A stretch of 64,000 nucleotides of DNA from Deroplatys truncata (taxonomy: Eukaryota; Arthropoda; Insecta; Mantodea; Mantidae): contig CM060989.1 of the NCBI GenBank assembly GCA_030765065.1, forward strand, positions 57,922,001 through 57,986,000, written 5' to 3'. The position numbers and the translations under genes were made by a program. Under the pieces are notes generated by a model, which saw only the letters and a program-made list of their open reading frames with translations, had not been told where the DNA came from and searched no databases. Below are positions 32,842 through 45,800 of this stretch, one piece after another; the first letter of the stretch is position 1, and every line of letters begins with the position of its first letter.

Positions 32842-33768
32842 CAAATCTGATGTTATACATTCACATGACTTTCTCTACTAATTCTTCAACAAGCTAATCT
32901 TACAAAAACTTATTCTTCTATCTACCTCACGTTAAACGAGAAAAACAGTTGTAGAAATGGTTTTATTACATATTTCCTTGTAGGTACAAGGGGATCAAGG
33001 GAATACAATGGGCTTAAGCGATAGTCAAATGTTTTAAGAGCGGGTCACTATGTGAGGCCTTGAAATTCTGTTTTCTTTACATGAACACGAGAAAAAAATT
33101 AAAAGGGATTTTCCACTTGAGAAAAGTATAAGTATTTGAAAATTCAAACCAATAACAAGGAATATCTCTGAAATGGTTAATTTAAAAAAAACAAGACAAA
33201 CTGTGTTTTAACGAGATCTACATTTTTTTGTGTAGTAAAATACTGTCTATCTCTTACGGTTTACCAGCTATTCAAAAGTCATTCAGAATGAAGAGAACTT
33301 TAGAGGTTATTCCCAGGAAATTCAAGATATACATTTTATTTGTCATAAAAATATCTTAAACGTGTGATACCTTAATCAAAATCGTTAGAGCCATTTTTGA
33401 AAAATCCAAAATTTTCGAAAAATGTTCCATGTAAAGGGTAATTTGGGGTGGGGGATTTTCTTGAAAATATTCGTCTTGTATCTTTGAAAGATACTGAAGC
33501 TAAACACCAAGTTTGGTATTTATCTGACGTTTCGCTTTTGAGTTATGCTATTCACAGACACAGAGACATACACACGGAGCTTTTCTAAAATTACTTTTTG
33601 TTTTGGATTCAGGAGGCCTCAAAGCATGTAATTTCCGGTGAAATATCGGTATGGAATTTTTGGGTGGAATGCAATACTTACCCTACTTACTATACGTAGA
33701 AGAGAAAGTAAAAATGCTCTTTCTGGATTCAGGGGGACCTCAAAATATGTATGTCCAGTGAAATCTAT
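32842..33768 (+). mobile_element. FA repeat with a duplicated right-end scrap
   Basis: It begins CAAATCTGATGTTATACATT and ends CGTAGAAGAGAAAGTAAAAA near 33714. A 50 bp repeat of the right-end region (TCTGGATTCAGGGGGACCTC) follows to 33768. There are moderate differences from the consensus. Confidence 0.75.
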
Positions 33769-33964
33769 ATAAAGAGTAATATGCAGGTGGCAGAGAAGGC
33801 AGAAAAGGGCCTTCAATGCATAAACAGGCCGTACACCTTGGTCCAATCGTCTGCTTATGCAGACACACATTGACCCGAAAACGTTTCTAATTACTCATCA
33901 CACTACTGATGTAAAATATGTATTAGTCTAGGTATAGCTTTTGTTGGTTCATGCAGATAACGGA

Positions 33965-33997
<33 letters not shown>

Positions 33998-34119
33998 ATA
34001 AATAATAACAAAAACAATAAAAAACTCTTAGGTATAAAAAGCATTTCATTGGTCCATTTTCTGACGATGTCACGTTTATTAACGTCGCCATCGATTCTTT
34101 CTAAAATATAAAATGTGTA
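33769..34119. other. Unassigned region with (AAT)n
   Basis: It includes a TAA/AAT run at about 33967-33994. No gene was recognised. Confidence 0.4.
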
Positions 34120-35165
34120 ATTCTGTACTGTTTGCACAAAGAGAGGAAATATTGTACTCGACAAAAAAGTTCGATATGGCAGTTTCATCAGAAATACCCT
34201 GTTTTAGCATCTAAGCTGCCTAAATTTACAAAAATGTTTGTGAGTTGACAGCATAACTTAACAAATTAAAATTTGGTTAAGTATCGGAACATACATTTAA
34301 CTCGGGTACCTTTTAAAAGCCCCTTAATATGTGAAAATTTCGTTGGTTTTGTCAACATTAACCTCACTAGAGGTTTTCATTTACCTAGAGAAAATCAAAA
34401 CTCGAATGGGATTTAGTTGACTATCTCAGGATTTTAAGAAAGTATAGGTATAAAGATTACAAGAAATGCATATAATAAAATATTAATTAACTTACTAAAT
34501 TAATTGATCGAACTGCTTTCATACACTGTTTCTATTTCTTCTGTGTTGTTTGATGTCGTGCTGTTCTGGTGAAGTTAACTTTAACTATGCGGAAAATAAA
34601 TGACGATTGCAAACAAATTAACAGATGCTAGGGAGGTAATAAAAAAAAGATAAATGCTACGGAGGTTATTAAAAACAGACACACGTTTCGTAGCGTCTTA
34701 TTGGTCAAAAGTAGTATGACGTAGTATGAATGCGATAGTCTTTTCAAACATGTCTGACGATTTTAATGAAAATCCATACTTGCGCTGTTGATAAGATGAA
34801 TAAAATAAATTGTCTTATGCTAGTGGGACCCCTCTTCATTCTTATCGCATTTTATATAAATGAGAAACCGTAAAAGACAGACCAGAACTTATTGCAAGAA
34901 AAATGTATATCTGCTTATAATTTATGTACAATTTTAAGCAGTAAAGTTTGAACGTTGAGAAGTATTTTGTTTCGCATTTGTTCATGGTTAATATAGGTTT
35001 ACTTTAAACAAGTGACTATCATATAATCTTCCTTAATATATTGTATATCCCAGAGCGGCATTACCTACAGCATTTCATTTCTTGCAAAGGTTTATCGTAA
35101 TTAAAAGCAAGTAGATGGAAAAGTAAACATTTGTATGATTAATTTGTAGAACACCTATGGAAATA
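34120..35165 (-). mobile_element. Very old FA copy
   Basis: Only islands match: AAAGTTCGATATGGCAGTTT, TGACAGCATAACTTAAC, GAAACCGTAAAAGACAGACC, AAAAATGTATATCTGC and AGTAGATGGAAAAGTAAAC. They are all in the FA order expected for the minus orientation. Both termini have decayed. Confidence 0.5.
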
Positions 35166-35201
35166 ATAATTAATCATAATGGATAAACAATATGTCCAAC
35201 G

Positions 35202-35202
<1 letters not shown>

Positions 35203-35288
<86 letters not shown>
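35203..35288. repeat. (TG)n microsatellite
   Basis: About 43 uninterrupted TG units, the longest dinucleotide run in the window. It is not inside a recognisable FA copy. Confidence 0.95.
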
Positions 35289-35290
<2 letters not shown>

Positions 35291-35996
35291 ATTGCTACAT
35301 TCCCTTCATAACACAGCGATGTGATATAAAAGCAGTGTGTGTCTCGTGCTGTATCCCTCATTCTGTCTTTTGATTCATAAAAGCCCCCCTCACATAGTTT
35401 TGATCACTTGCAACAATTAAGAAAAGGAACTGCATGTCACTTCACCTGGTGGAGAGTAAATTGCAGAACTAATCAGGGTATTTCACCTCCCGGCACCGAA
35501 ATTCGGCGAAGTCATCGCTTCATCAGCCACGTCATTTTCGCTGAGTCGACTAAAATGAATACCGAAAGGTTGAGTCGAACCTAGCATCGATTCTCGCCAG
35601 GGGTCTAAAGCAATGAGAAGAGCTGATTACCTTATACATTAAGGGGTCTTACTATGCCATGAAATATTTAGGGCTAATTTAAACACTTCCCGTAACACTA
35701 TGTCAAAATTTACTTAGCTTAGTGAATAGTTTCGTATAAATTTACACATATTTGCTATATTAGCTAGTAAAATCCATAGTGTTATTTTAATGAGCTACTT
35801 ATATTTTATTTTGAAAATAAAAATAGTGTGTATGGTAATCGCATGACTCTCTATTCACTCTTCTACAAATTATTCTTGCAAACGCTATCTACTTCTCGAT
35901 AATCGAAATACAGTTTCACTACATATTAATGCAGTAATTTGTATCACAAATTACTTAAATGTAAATAATGATTGTAATATGAATATGCATTTTTAT
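35289..35996. other. Unassigned, with a small FA fragment
   Basis: 35465-35600 is GC-richer with no recognised family. 35830-35935 contains an FA left-end scrap (GGTAATCGCATGACTCTCTA, CTTCTACAAATTATTCTTGC) in plus orientation. Otherwise the region is anonymous. Confidence 0.4.
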
Positions 35997-36984
35997 GTGA
36001 CATTGATTTGAGATGTTTATTGATTGTAATTATTGTTGAGAAGTAAGTTTATACTGGCTTACTGAAACTGACAATAATAGCGCGCAATAATGCAGCGAGG
36101 GGGGGGTGAGCTGTTTATTATTATTGGAAACGAGGAAGTTGCGTAATGTTGGCGCGTTTTTCCGTTGAGAATCTTCTGGAACGTTTCCCTAGAGCATATG
36201 TATTCATAATTTTCATTGGATATTTAAATAGACGCTAATGTTGGCGCGTTTTATTAGCCAATTGCAGTTCAGTTATAATCTTTAGGCATATCGGTGTGTA
36301 TGGGTATAAAAGCAGTAGGTTGGAGGTAAATTCAGTCCAGTTCATCAAAAATCTGTGTACACTACACGTCGTCTTCAGTCAGTCAGTTCGTCGAAAGTAT
36401 TTGTACGGCAAACGTCGGGTACGATTCACAAGTTACGCGCAGCAGAATTATGAATAATCTAAAGTGTTGTAAGGTTAATTATACAAAAAGTTGAAGTACG
36501 TGGATGAAAAGTGATCAGTAAGAAGTTATTATAACAGTTTCAGTTTGGCGAGTGTTAAGATCAATGTATACATGTGATAGTTAACGTGTTCGACAATAAA
36601 TGTGTAAAACAAATTTCTTCATCAGTGTTATATTTGGATAAAAGATTCCTTTCCGTTTACACACCCTGATCAAGAGACATGTTCGACCGAGAAATAATAG
36701 CTAGCCGGAGGACAGTAAACCAAAATTAAATCAAATAACAGTCGCATTCTTTCAAACGAACACTAACACTGCTGCAAATTGCTAACACCAGATGGAGCTA
36801 CGAACCTAACAAAGAATTACGTCACAAGATGGCTTCACATGAAGTAAACATAAATACACAAACATTTGTAAGTAATACCGTTACAATATTTACGGATTTT
36901 GTTGTAGGTAAAGTGATAGTGATATTTTTAAAGACCATGTTGGTATGTGATAACTGAAATTCCATGCTCTTTACATGACCACGA
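35997..36984 (+). other. Promoter-bearing region, candidate solo LTR
   Basis: About 650 bp around the TATA-initiator promoter has the order expected of an LTR: upstream region, TATA box, start, AATAAA about 260 bp later, then a short tail. TG..CA boundaries and a target duplication could not be fixed by eye, so the LTR reading is unproven. From 36700 to 36984 nothing was recognised. Confidence 0.35.
36305..36336 (+). promoter_or_regulatory. TATA-initiator core promoter
   Basis: TATAAAAG at 36305-36312 is followed by TTCAGTCC, whose TCAGT initiator puts +1 at A36334, 29 bp after the first T. That is the ideal arthropod spacing. Upstream, the word ATGTTGGCGCGTTTT occurs twice (near 36148 and 36238), suggesting paired binding sites. 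AATAAA follows at about 36595. No long ORF follows, so this could be a solo LTR (U3-R-U5) or a first exon with a distant coding part. Confidence 0.55.
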
Positions 36985-38645
36985 GAAAAAAATCGTATGT
37001 GTTACATTCGCGTGATTTTCTCTAACCTTACGAAAAGTTTATTTTCTTATCTTCTACATTTTAATCGAAATAAAACTTTCCGCAAATAGCTGCATTACAC
37101 ATTTCGTTATAGATATAAGGGAATAGCGATAGTCAGATGTTTAAGAAATTGAGCTACGCACTGGCCTTTGCGTGCAATCGCGACAAACAACTGAATATCG
37201 AAAGGACCTGAAAAGAATGACAAAGTATTGAACAATTCGAACCATTAACAACGTATATATCCGAAATGGCTAATGACGCAAAAAGAGTGATTTGAAATAA
37301 ATTATGTGATTTAAAGTGATCTGCAGTTTTTGTGTAGTTCGTTTTCGTCTATCGCCAGTTATACAAGATTATACAAAATTTCTTCCGAATGAAATAGACT
37401 TCGCAGGCTATTCCCAGAAAATTCAAGATATAGGTACATTGTATTTTTAATGTCAGTATCATTAATATATGGTATTTTAATCAAAATTTTAGAAAATAAA
37501 CAATTACGAAAAATGTTCCATGTAAAGGGTAGTTTAGAATGGTGGATTTTCTTGAAAATATTCGTGCCACATCTTTGGAAGGTACTGAACCTAAATACCA
37601 AGTTTGGTATTTATCCTATTTTTGAGTTGTGTTGTTCACGTGCACACACACACACACACACACACTCACACGGACCTTTGTCTAAAAAAGGTGTGGAATG
37701 TAATACCTACCTTATCTATCTACTGGATATGTGACAAAGAAAATAAAAAACTAATAAATTCCCAATTGAGAAAAGTCAAAGAATAAGAAGTAATTTCTCG
37801 GAAATGCTTAATTCAAAAAAATGTTTGACATAAATCGTGTGCTTTAACGAGTTTTACATTTTTTGTGCAGTGTGATTTTGCCTACCTCTTACGGTTTACC
37901 AATTAGGTATACAAAAGTCGTTCAGACAGAAGACGACTTTAGAGGCTATTCCAAGAAAATTCAAGATATACATTTCATTGGTCATGTAAATACATATATT
38001 AAACATATGGCATTTTATTGAACATCGTTAAGAGCCATTTTTGGGAAAGTAAAACCAATGAAAGTTTGTTCATGTGAAAGGTAATTTGGGATGGGGGATT
38101 TTTGGAGGATGTTGAGCTTAAATATCAATTTTGGTATTTAACCGACTTTTCATTTTTGAATTATGCTGTTCACAGACATACGGTTAACAGGGATCACATA
38201 CACACGGACCTTTTCCTAAATAACCTGATGTGTTATATTCACATGACTTTTTCTACCGTTTATCGCTTATTAGTGGGTATACAAATTATTCTTACGAAAG
38301 TTTATTTTCCTATCTACTTCATTTTAATCGAGATGAACCTTTCCGAAAATAGCTGCAGTACACATTTCGTTATAGATGCAAAGAGAATAGCGATAGTCAA
38401 ATGTTTTAGAACTCGACGCTATATGCTTGCCTTGCAATTCCAAATCCTTTCCATGACATCGCGAGAAACAACCGGTAATTGACAGGACTTTAAAACAATG
38501 GTTAAATATTGAACAATGCGAATCATTAATAACGGATATCTCGGAAATAGCTGATGCCACAAAAATGTTATTTGAAGTAAATTGTGTGTCTTAAAGAGCT
38601 CTACAGTTTTTGAGCAGTACGTTTTCTCCAACATTCCTTCCAAAT
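36985..38645 (+). mobile_element. Three head-to-tail old FA pieces
   Basis: 36985-37735 is a nearly complete old copy (start AAAAAAATCGTATGTGTTAC, decayed right end, a CA block at about 37640-37668). 37740-38206 is the right half of another copy. 38218-38645 is the left half of a third (AACCTGATGTGTTATATTCA). All are in plus orientation. The third stops at a SINE. Confidence 0.65.
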
Positions 38646-38654
38646 GGAGATTTT

Positions 38655-38930
38655 TTTTAATGGACGCTCTTTAACTGCTACGGTCCTTAGCGTCCCATTC
38701 TATATTGAGCGTGAAAGACCGGTAATTTTGTTCAGAGGGCTCTTTATCAGGCTTGAGGTTCTTTTAATGCCGTAAATCTACGACACGGGACCACCGGCTT
38801 TACTTCCCTTCCGAAGGAAGCCATGCTAAGGATTTTTACGCCCGAAGAAATCCATCGCCCTCCACGGGTTTAAACCCGCGACCTTGGGAACTAGAGGCCA
38901 GCATGGTACTACTAGACCACGGAGGAGACC
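38655..38930 (-). mobile_element. SINE S1, full length
   Basis: On the minus strand: head with CTAGTAGTACCATGCTGG and CGCGGGTTTAAACCCG, body GGCTTCCTTCGGAAGGG, end GACGCTAAGGACCGTAGCAG. It lies directly against an FA fragment and about 110 bp from an opposite-strand S1 copy. Confidence 0.8.
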
Positions 38931-39042
38931 AACTTGGAAGTAAAACCATATTCTCCATCGTGGCAATGGCTTTTTCATGGGTAATGCAGGGGATATTCTT
39001 ATTTTACTATGGCAGATATATCACCGAACACAGAACATGCCT

Positions 39043-39204
39043 ACCCTTAGTATGGCTTCCTTTGCAAGGGAAGTAAAATCGGTAGTCCTATGTCGTAGAT
39101 TTACGACACGTAAAAGAACCTCAAGCCTGAGGCCTCTGAGCAAACTTTCCAGTCTTCCAACCCAATATAGAATGGGACGCTAAGGACCACAGCAGTTAAA
39201 GAAA
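39043..39204 (+). mobile_element. SINE S1, 5'-truncated
   Basis: It begins at TAGTATGGCTTCCTTTGCAA and runs to CACAGCAGTTAAAG. The tRNA-like head is missing and there is a short internal deletion around CCTCAAGCCTGAGGCC. It forms an inverted pair with the copy at 38655-38930. Confidence 0.75.
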
Positions 39205-39723
39205 CCTAAAAACCGAAATTTCCGAAATTTACATAATCTGCCGGTAGGAATTACTTTCTGCGTAGTTGCCATAAGCCGATCAAATCAGAGAATATCGTAG
39301 GAAGTATTGATTACAGCAGTTATTGAAAATGTAACAGTTGCATTTGTTTTGTGAACAATTTGGCGGTGTTTCTGTCTCAGAGATATTAGAACCTAGTTAC
39401 TTAGAGCAGATGTTCGATATGATACTTCTATTAATTCCAATATAATATCCTGAACATGAAGCCAGAAGGAACGCGCCTCTGAAAATAGATGTCGCAGCTG
39501 CATTCGAAACGTTTGCACCTAACGTGCTGTTTTACCACGGCTCACAAGCCTAAAAGATCCGTAAAAACCTTCGCACCTTCACCCAATATATATCCCAGAA
39601 CCTCTGAAAGTTTGTCTGTAGAGTTCACGTGCACTTTCTATATACATAATTCCTTTCATTTAACTAATTAGTGCGCTAATAACTCTATTACCTCGCTCAT
39701 GTTTGTTGTTATTCTTTTCTAAG
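39205..39723. other. Unassigned, upstream of the zinc-finger exon
   Basis: No repeat was recognised. The last bases (TGTTGTTATTCTTTTCTAAG) make a good 3' splice site for the exon starting at 39724, so this is probably intron. Confidence 0.45.
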
Positions 39724-39869
39724 CTTTGGAATGCGTCTTCAAGACCAAGAGCGACCTCTGGATCTTACGAAGCACACTGTTATAGGGAAGCACGTGTTGC
39801 CATGTGGAGAGTGCGGCAAAGTTTTCGACCGACCCTCTCTGCTCAAACGACACATGCGAACTCATACAG
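39724..39869 (+). CDS. Zinc-finger exon 1 (first visible)
   Basis: Acceptor TTCTTTTCTAAG/C, donor ACAG/GTAGGT. It encodes an acidic and basic lead (RLQDQERPLDLTKH) and the first finger CGECGKVFDRPSLLKRHMRT ending H-T-G. ATG at 39731 could act as a start, but the strong acceptor just before it argues for an internal exon. The longer open frame continuing into the intron is read-through. Confidence 0.75.
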
Positions 39870-42800
39870 GTAGGTACTTTGTGTCCATCCATACAGTAAT
39901 ACTGCAACATACCTTGGAAGTTCAGATTGGAAACCATGGCTATGTATTTTCTCGCGCTGTAGCTCTAATCCAGTTTCATTCCGTATATCATTTATACAGA
40001 GATTATCTGTGTCTACTTGGGCGTAAAACTAGACAAAGCACTTTTCAGAAACACATCAGAGACCTGTCGCGCGAGGCCACCGCCTCATAGTCCCCATGAC
40101 TTAGGTCGAGGATGTTAGTTCTTCTAAAGCTACGCCTTTTCAGAGCACTGATAATACTCATTCTAGCGCTCTAACATCTGGTGAATGGCACCAAACTCCA
40201 GAGCGATGGAGTTACAAAGGGTACAGATGACTTCAGGGACATTTACTCTGTATGCCGTTCCTTCCTCTGAGACTATTCATGAAGCCTCGTCTCTTCCATA
40301 ATGGAACATTAAATTAAGAGCCGGGTCGCAAAATTCTACGACTCTTTGTCACACAATCGGAGCGCCCTCTTTCAATCTCTTGGAGATTATAGCCCCAGAA
40401 CACGCCGCTTGAGATGTCACCGGGTTCTCCGTATGGCATGCGGACACCTACGGTAACAAAGGAGTAACTCCACCAGCAGTTAAAGCTGCTTGTATACAAT
40501 CCTCCAAGAGACACTTAAATCTCAAGACAAATCTTTGGGAATTACACCACACCGGCGGTACAGAAGGGCTGTGGCATCCTTATCGGCAGATATCAAGTAG
40601 AAATCTTGCTACCTCCAATGAATGCCCCATCTCGTCCTCATCCGTCAACCTACAACCGCACCTTGTCCAACAAGCGGTCAAACCCCTTACGGGAATGTAC
40701 GCTTCATAACGCTCTCTCCGGCTCACCCTCAGCCTGGAAACGCTTTGTCGTCGGCAACGACCTCCAACTCCCGCAGCGCGCCTAGCTAAAGCTGCCAACG
40801 TTTCCGCTTTAGTAAAAGCGCAATAGGATAGCTTTAATTACAAAATGTATTCGAAAAATTGTGTCCTGTTTCTAGACAAGCCTTATACCTTCTGAACACA
40901 TCGAACACTCGACGAACTACTGCAGCCGAAACATTGAGAAACATCTAATTCGTCCAGTGCATGCGGATTGTTTGCATGCACACATTATTTTTAACATTTT
41001 CAAAATATCTAGAACTGGAGAAGGCCTAGAACGATCATCCTTCTATCAAAAGACACTGAAGGATTTGTGGTATGCATGGAATAGCTATGGATATATTGTA
41101 GTGTAACATCACACCCGCAATGCTTGCTCAATTAAGTTTAAAGAAACAATGATTTATTTAAACCTGTGGGAGGCTATGAAGTATAACATTAGCATTTAAA
41201 TGTTGGAACCATAAAACGAAAGTAATTTCTTAGGTATCTGAAGTTATCTAAAGAACTGAAATAAATAAATAATAGAAGTCGTTAGCAAATTTCAACCCTA
41301 CCAATGTGCGGAATTTTGCTCCATAGGAATTGAGTTACATGTTGGTAAACGTACTCAAATAACGCTGTCGCACTTAAGCATACGTAAGTGACACTGTTCC
41401 CAGCAGAGATCGAAACCGCAATCTGACCTAGATTGTCGAACTCAAATAACTACAATCCCAGGACATCTAATTATTATACGGGGTCCATAAATCCAAATGA
41501 TTCAATATTTATGAAAACCTCATGATGATTCGCTCTTAACTTCCAAAACAACCCTTCTATAAGTTAAAACGCAATGAAACACATTTTGCCATCACCCGCA
41601 AAAACAAACAAAAAAGCAATGTGAAGATAACGTAAATTAAAGACTTCGTCCCATTTAACAATTTAATATTTTGAAACCACCCCAGGAAAAAAATCAAATA
41701 AGATAACCTTTAAAAGGCATGAACTGAGCAGACGTGAAAACGACCTTCAGTCAACAGTTTGAATCTTATAATACACGGCATAGGTTTTTAGAAGATAAAT
41801 ATCCCATATGACAACTGCGAGGAATCTGCAGGAAAGAAACCCTGGATTTTAAGTAAATAGCGTGATCATTTGTATCTTAACATTTTTTGTGGAAACTTGA
41901 TTCAAATTGTAGTTTGAATGATCGGAAATGTACTGCTAGGTATAGAATTCAATAAAATGAATATTTCTGTTTTATGATAAAATATTTTCCGTAAATATAG
42001 TGAATAGTTTTTATGATTTATTGTTGCCCGATACTTAAATATTTTGTTTAAATATAGTTTATAATATAAAAATAAAATGTCAGTAAATAATTGCATCAAT
42101 TTTGCTTGGAAATGCAGGAGAAAAGCCGCATGTGTGTGAGGTGTGTTCCAAGGGATTCTCGACCTCCAGCTCTCTCAACACACATCGTCGAATTCACAGT
42201 GGAGACAAGCCTCATCAGTGCAATGTTTGTGGGAAACGTTTCACGGCCAGTTCTAACCTCTATTATCATCGCATGACTCACACCAAGGTAAGCATATCCT
42301 ATTCTCGACACACATTGTCGTATTCACATGGTAGTAAGTCCACCAGTGTGATGTTTACGGGTAACGTTTCTAACTTGCAATCAGTACATTACCCACACCA
42401 ACGTATCTCCTCTCAATACACATTGTTGATTCACAGCGCAGCGGTGGCAAATATCATGTGTATTTGCACAGTTCTAATCATTAGTACCATCCTAAGCATA
42501 CCCTGTTTTCAACACAGGCTGTCGTATTCTCAGCGGTGGCAGACCTCATCAATGCAATGTCTGTAAGAAACGTTTCCCAACCAGTTTTAATTCCTACTAT
42601 GTCCGTAAGCACACCCTATTTTCAACACAGACTATCGTATTCTCAGCGGTGGAAGACCTCTCATCAATGTAATCTCTGTGGTAAGCGCTCCATTATTACT
42701 TCTAACCACTACCACCATCGTAAGCACGTCCTATTTTCAACACAGATTGCTGCATTTTACGACAGTGGCAGACCTCAAAATGCAATGCCTGTTTCCAGAC

Positions 42801-45800
42801 AGTTCTTATCTCTACTACCACCACCATAAAATTACCCTATTCTTAACACAGATTAGCGTATTTAAAACGGTGGGAGATCTCATCAATGTAATGTCTGTGG
42901 TAAGGGCTCCATAACCAGTTCTAACCCTCGTAATCACACCCCATTTTCAACACATATTGTTATATTCTCAGCGGTGGCATGCCTCATCAATTCAATGTCC
43001 GTGGGAAGCGTTTCATAACCATTTCTAACCACAACTACCATCCTAATCACACCCTATTCTCAACACAGGTTGTGGTATTCTCATCAATGCAAGCCTCATC
43101 AATACAATGTGGGAAGCGTTTCACACTCATTTCTAAACACTACTACCACCATCGTAGGCACGCCCTGTTCTCAACACATTGTCGTATTCTCAGCGATGAT
43201 TAGCTTTATCAATGCAACATCTTGGGAAAGCTTCACAATTAGTTCTAACCACTACTACCATCTTAGTCACGCCCTATTCTCAGCGAAGTTTGCCACATTC
43301 AGAGCGGTGAAAGCCTCGTCAATACAATGTCTGTGGGAAACGTTTTATAACTAGCTCTAACCTCTACCATAAGCATACCATATTCTCAACACAAATTGTC
43401 GTTACACAGCGATTGCCTTGAGGCTTCATGAATACAATGTCTATGGTACATTTATCACAACCAGTTGTAACCTCTGCCACTCTGACCTAATCCACAGCAT
43501 GGCAAGTATAATTATTCTTTAAAAAATGTTACCTCTCATGTTAAACTAGCTAGCTCATGAAACACCTCTGTTTTTTTTTTGCCCGGTTATATCTCAGGAA
43601 GTTAGGAATAAAAAGGAACTTTGGAAAAAGATCAGATGGGATTCATGATTTTCATAGTACTGTTGATGCACAAGTTAACATTGCATTCGAGTAGCTTCTA
43701 ATCTTGGGCATAGAATTTTCCTAGAATTAACGGCCTGCTTTTACTTGCTTCTCGAAACCTTAAATGAATCGGTTAGTGTTGAAAGGAAACTTCTGCAGTC
43801 TTTAAGAAATGTTTGGTTTACATGTGATACTGCATATTATACTCGTAGATAGGGCCACCGTTTGGTGTTGACAGAAGACATCTACAGCCCACACCAAGGC
43901 TGTGAGAATCTCTGCGTGATAATAAACGGGGAAATGCTATAGATGTCACCTTGCTACACAATTAATCAAATCACCAAGAAAATATAATTTAAATTACTCC
44001 AATGCCATCAATTTATATGAAATACCTCCAATCCAAAAGTACTGCTAGCAAAGCTCGTCGTCAATGGCGTAGTCACGTATTCATTGAGATTGAGAAGTAT
44101 CCAACAAAATTTGAATATACTCGCTAAACATGCAATCACTAAGAGACAATATGAATGGCATTAGAAAAACCTAAAATCATCTCTTGAGCACCTGGACTAC
44201 TGGAGTGAAATTCTTACCAAACCAACAGCAGTCAGAGGGGAAACCCAAGATGAACAATGTGGCGTTCTGTTTTTGAGATTCTGGCAAAATGAAAATTGTA
44301 TTCATAACATAAGCTGAGCGCTTGGAGCAATAGTATAAGATACTTAAAAAGATTGCTTTGGGTTTTCATTGATGTCTCAATTACAATGAGCGGCTTTAAA
44401 TCCTCAGCGACCAGCGGGTTATGGTCAATCTTTAATGCCAGCGAATTGATCCGCTACTTCTAGTGAGACAGATTTCATAAGTTTGCTATCAAATTCACTG
44501 GCATTAGCGCATAAAGTCGCATAATGTAATTGCTACTCATGAACGCACATAAAATTAAGCTAAAACTATGTATGCATGAACCATCGTGTTGGCAAAAGCG
44601 TCAGGTCCTTGCTTTTCAGATTAGCGGAAAAGTTTGAATCCCGGTTGATCCAAGCTATCTGCTAAGTTTCTTTGCCACCCTCGCGATTCTATTATATCAA
44701 ACAACTTTACCCCTATAGCTTCTAGAGTAAAATTTTAACTAGGCATGTCATTACCACAAAGACTCCAAACGAGATCTGCAGCATCAGAGACAGGTGACGC
44801 GTCAGAACATCACGGCGATTTTACGTATTGTACTAACAACGCCTTCTTCCTACAAATTCTTTGCTTAAAATACAATATGAACTCAAGAGACACAAGTTCA
44901 TATTTGAAATTGAGTTGTATACGTAGTGTGAGGAAGCTGTTTGTTTTTGCAGGAAAAACCCCATAAATGTGGACAGTGTGGTAAATCCTTTCCAACTCCT
45001 GGAGATTTGAAGGCGCATGTGTATATTCACACCGGGGCTTGGCCTTTCAGATGTGTGGTTTGCAACAGAGGTTTCAGCAAAGCAACCAATTTAAGAAATC
45101 ATGTCATGTTACATTCAGGTAAGCTTTGGAGTGTTATTTTCTTTTTAAAATGTGAGAAAATTAAGTAACTTATTTTTTGGGGGAAAAAGTGGTATGAAAA
45201 ATGGTTATTGTAAATATATACATTAAAGTGATATTCATTTGAACAAAACTGAAGAAATGTGATTTTACATTATAAGTACAATATATTTTAGAGTAGAAAG
45301 GCAGCCAATTAAACATTTTGAGGATAGGAACAAGGGTTGGCAGAATATTTTATACTGCGCTACGTGCTTCAACATTAAATCCATCATGAGTCTCCGATTG
45401 TGAAACCTGTTTGTGGTGTGTCGGATGTAAACAAAACACACTTTTGTACAGTACTAGCAATTGTCGCTAGATGTGTCTAGTGTGAAGTCTACTGGATGGT
45501 ACGGTAATACAGTCTTGCTCAGCACAGTACGTGCATGTATTTTTTAGTTTCTCATTGTGTATCAGTATTCATTAGTTGAGACAGTACGCACAAACTTGTG
45601 GTGCGATATATATTTTTTTGACAAGCAAATGAAGACGTTTCATAAAGTCAGGATTTCAATTATGTTCATGCACCGCTCTTGTTTTACTTATCTGTCACCC
45701 CATGCTCCTAACCTCAAAATGCTTAATTTCGTGAACTTTCTAATCTATAATTTTCTGTATCCTGTACATAAAGCTTACCTTGAGTTAAAAAAGTTGCTGA

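Noticed and set aside
35170-35361. Thr-His repeat protein
   Set aside because: Product of the (TG)n microsatellite. The same holds for similar peptides in FA copies.
42536-43354. Several 70-97 codon plus-strand genes
   Set aside because: They are wrong-frame readings of decayed zinc-finger units.
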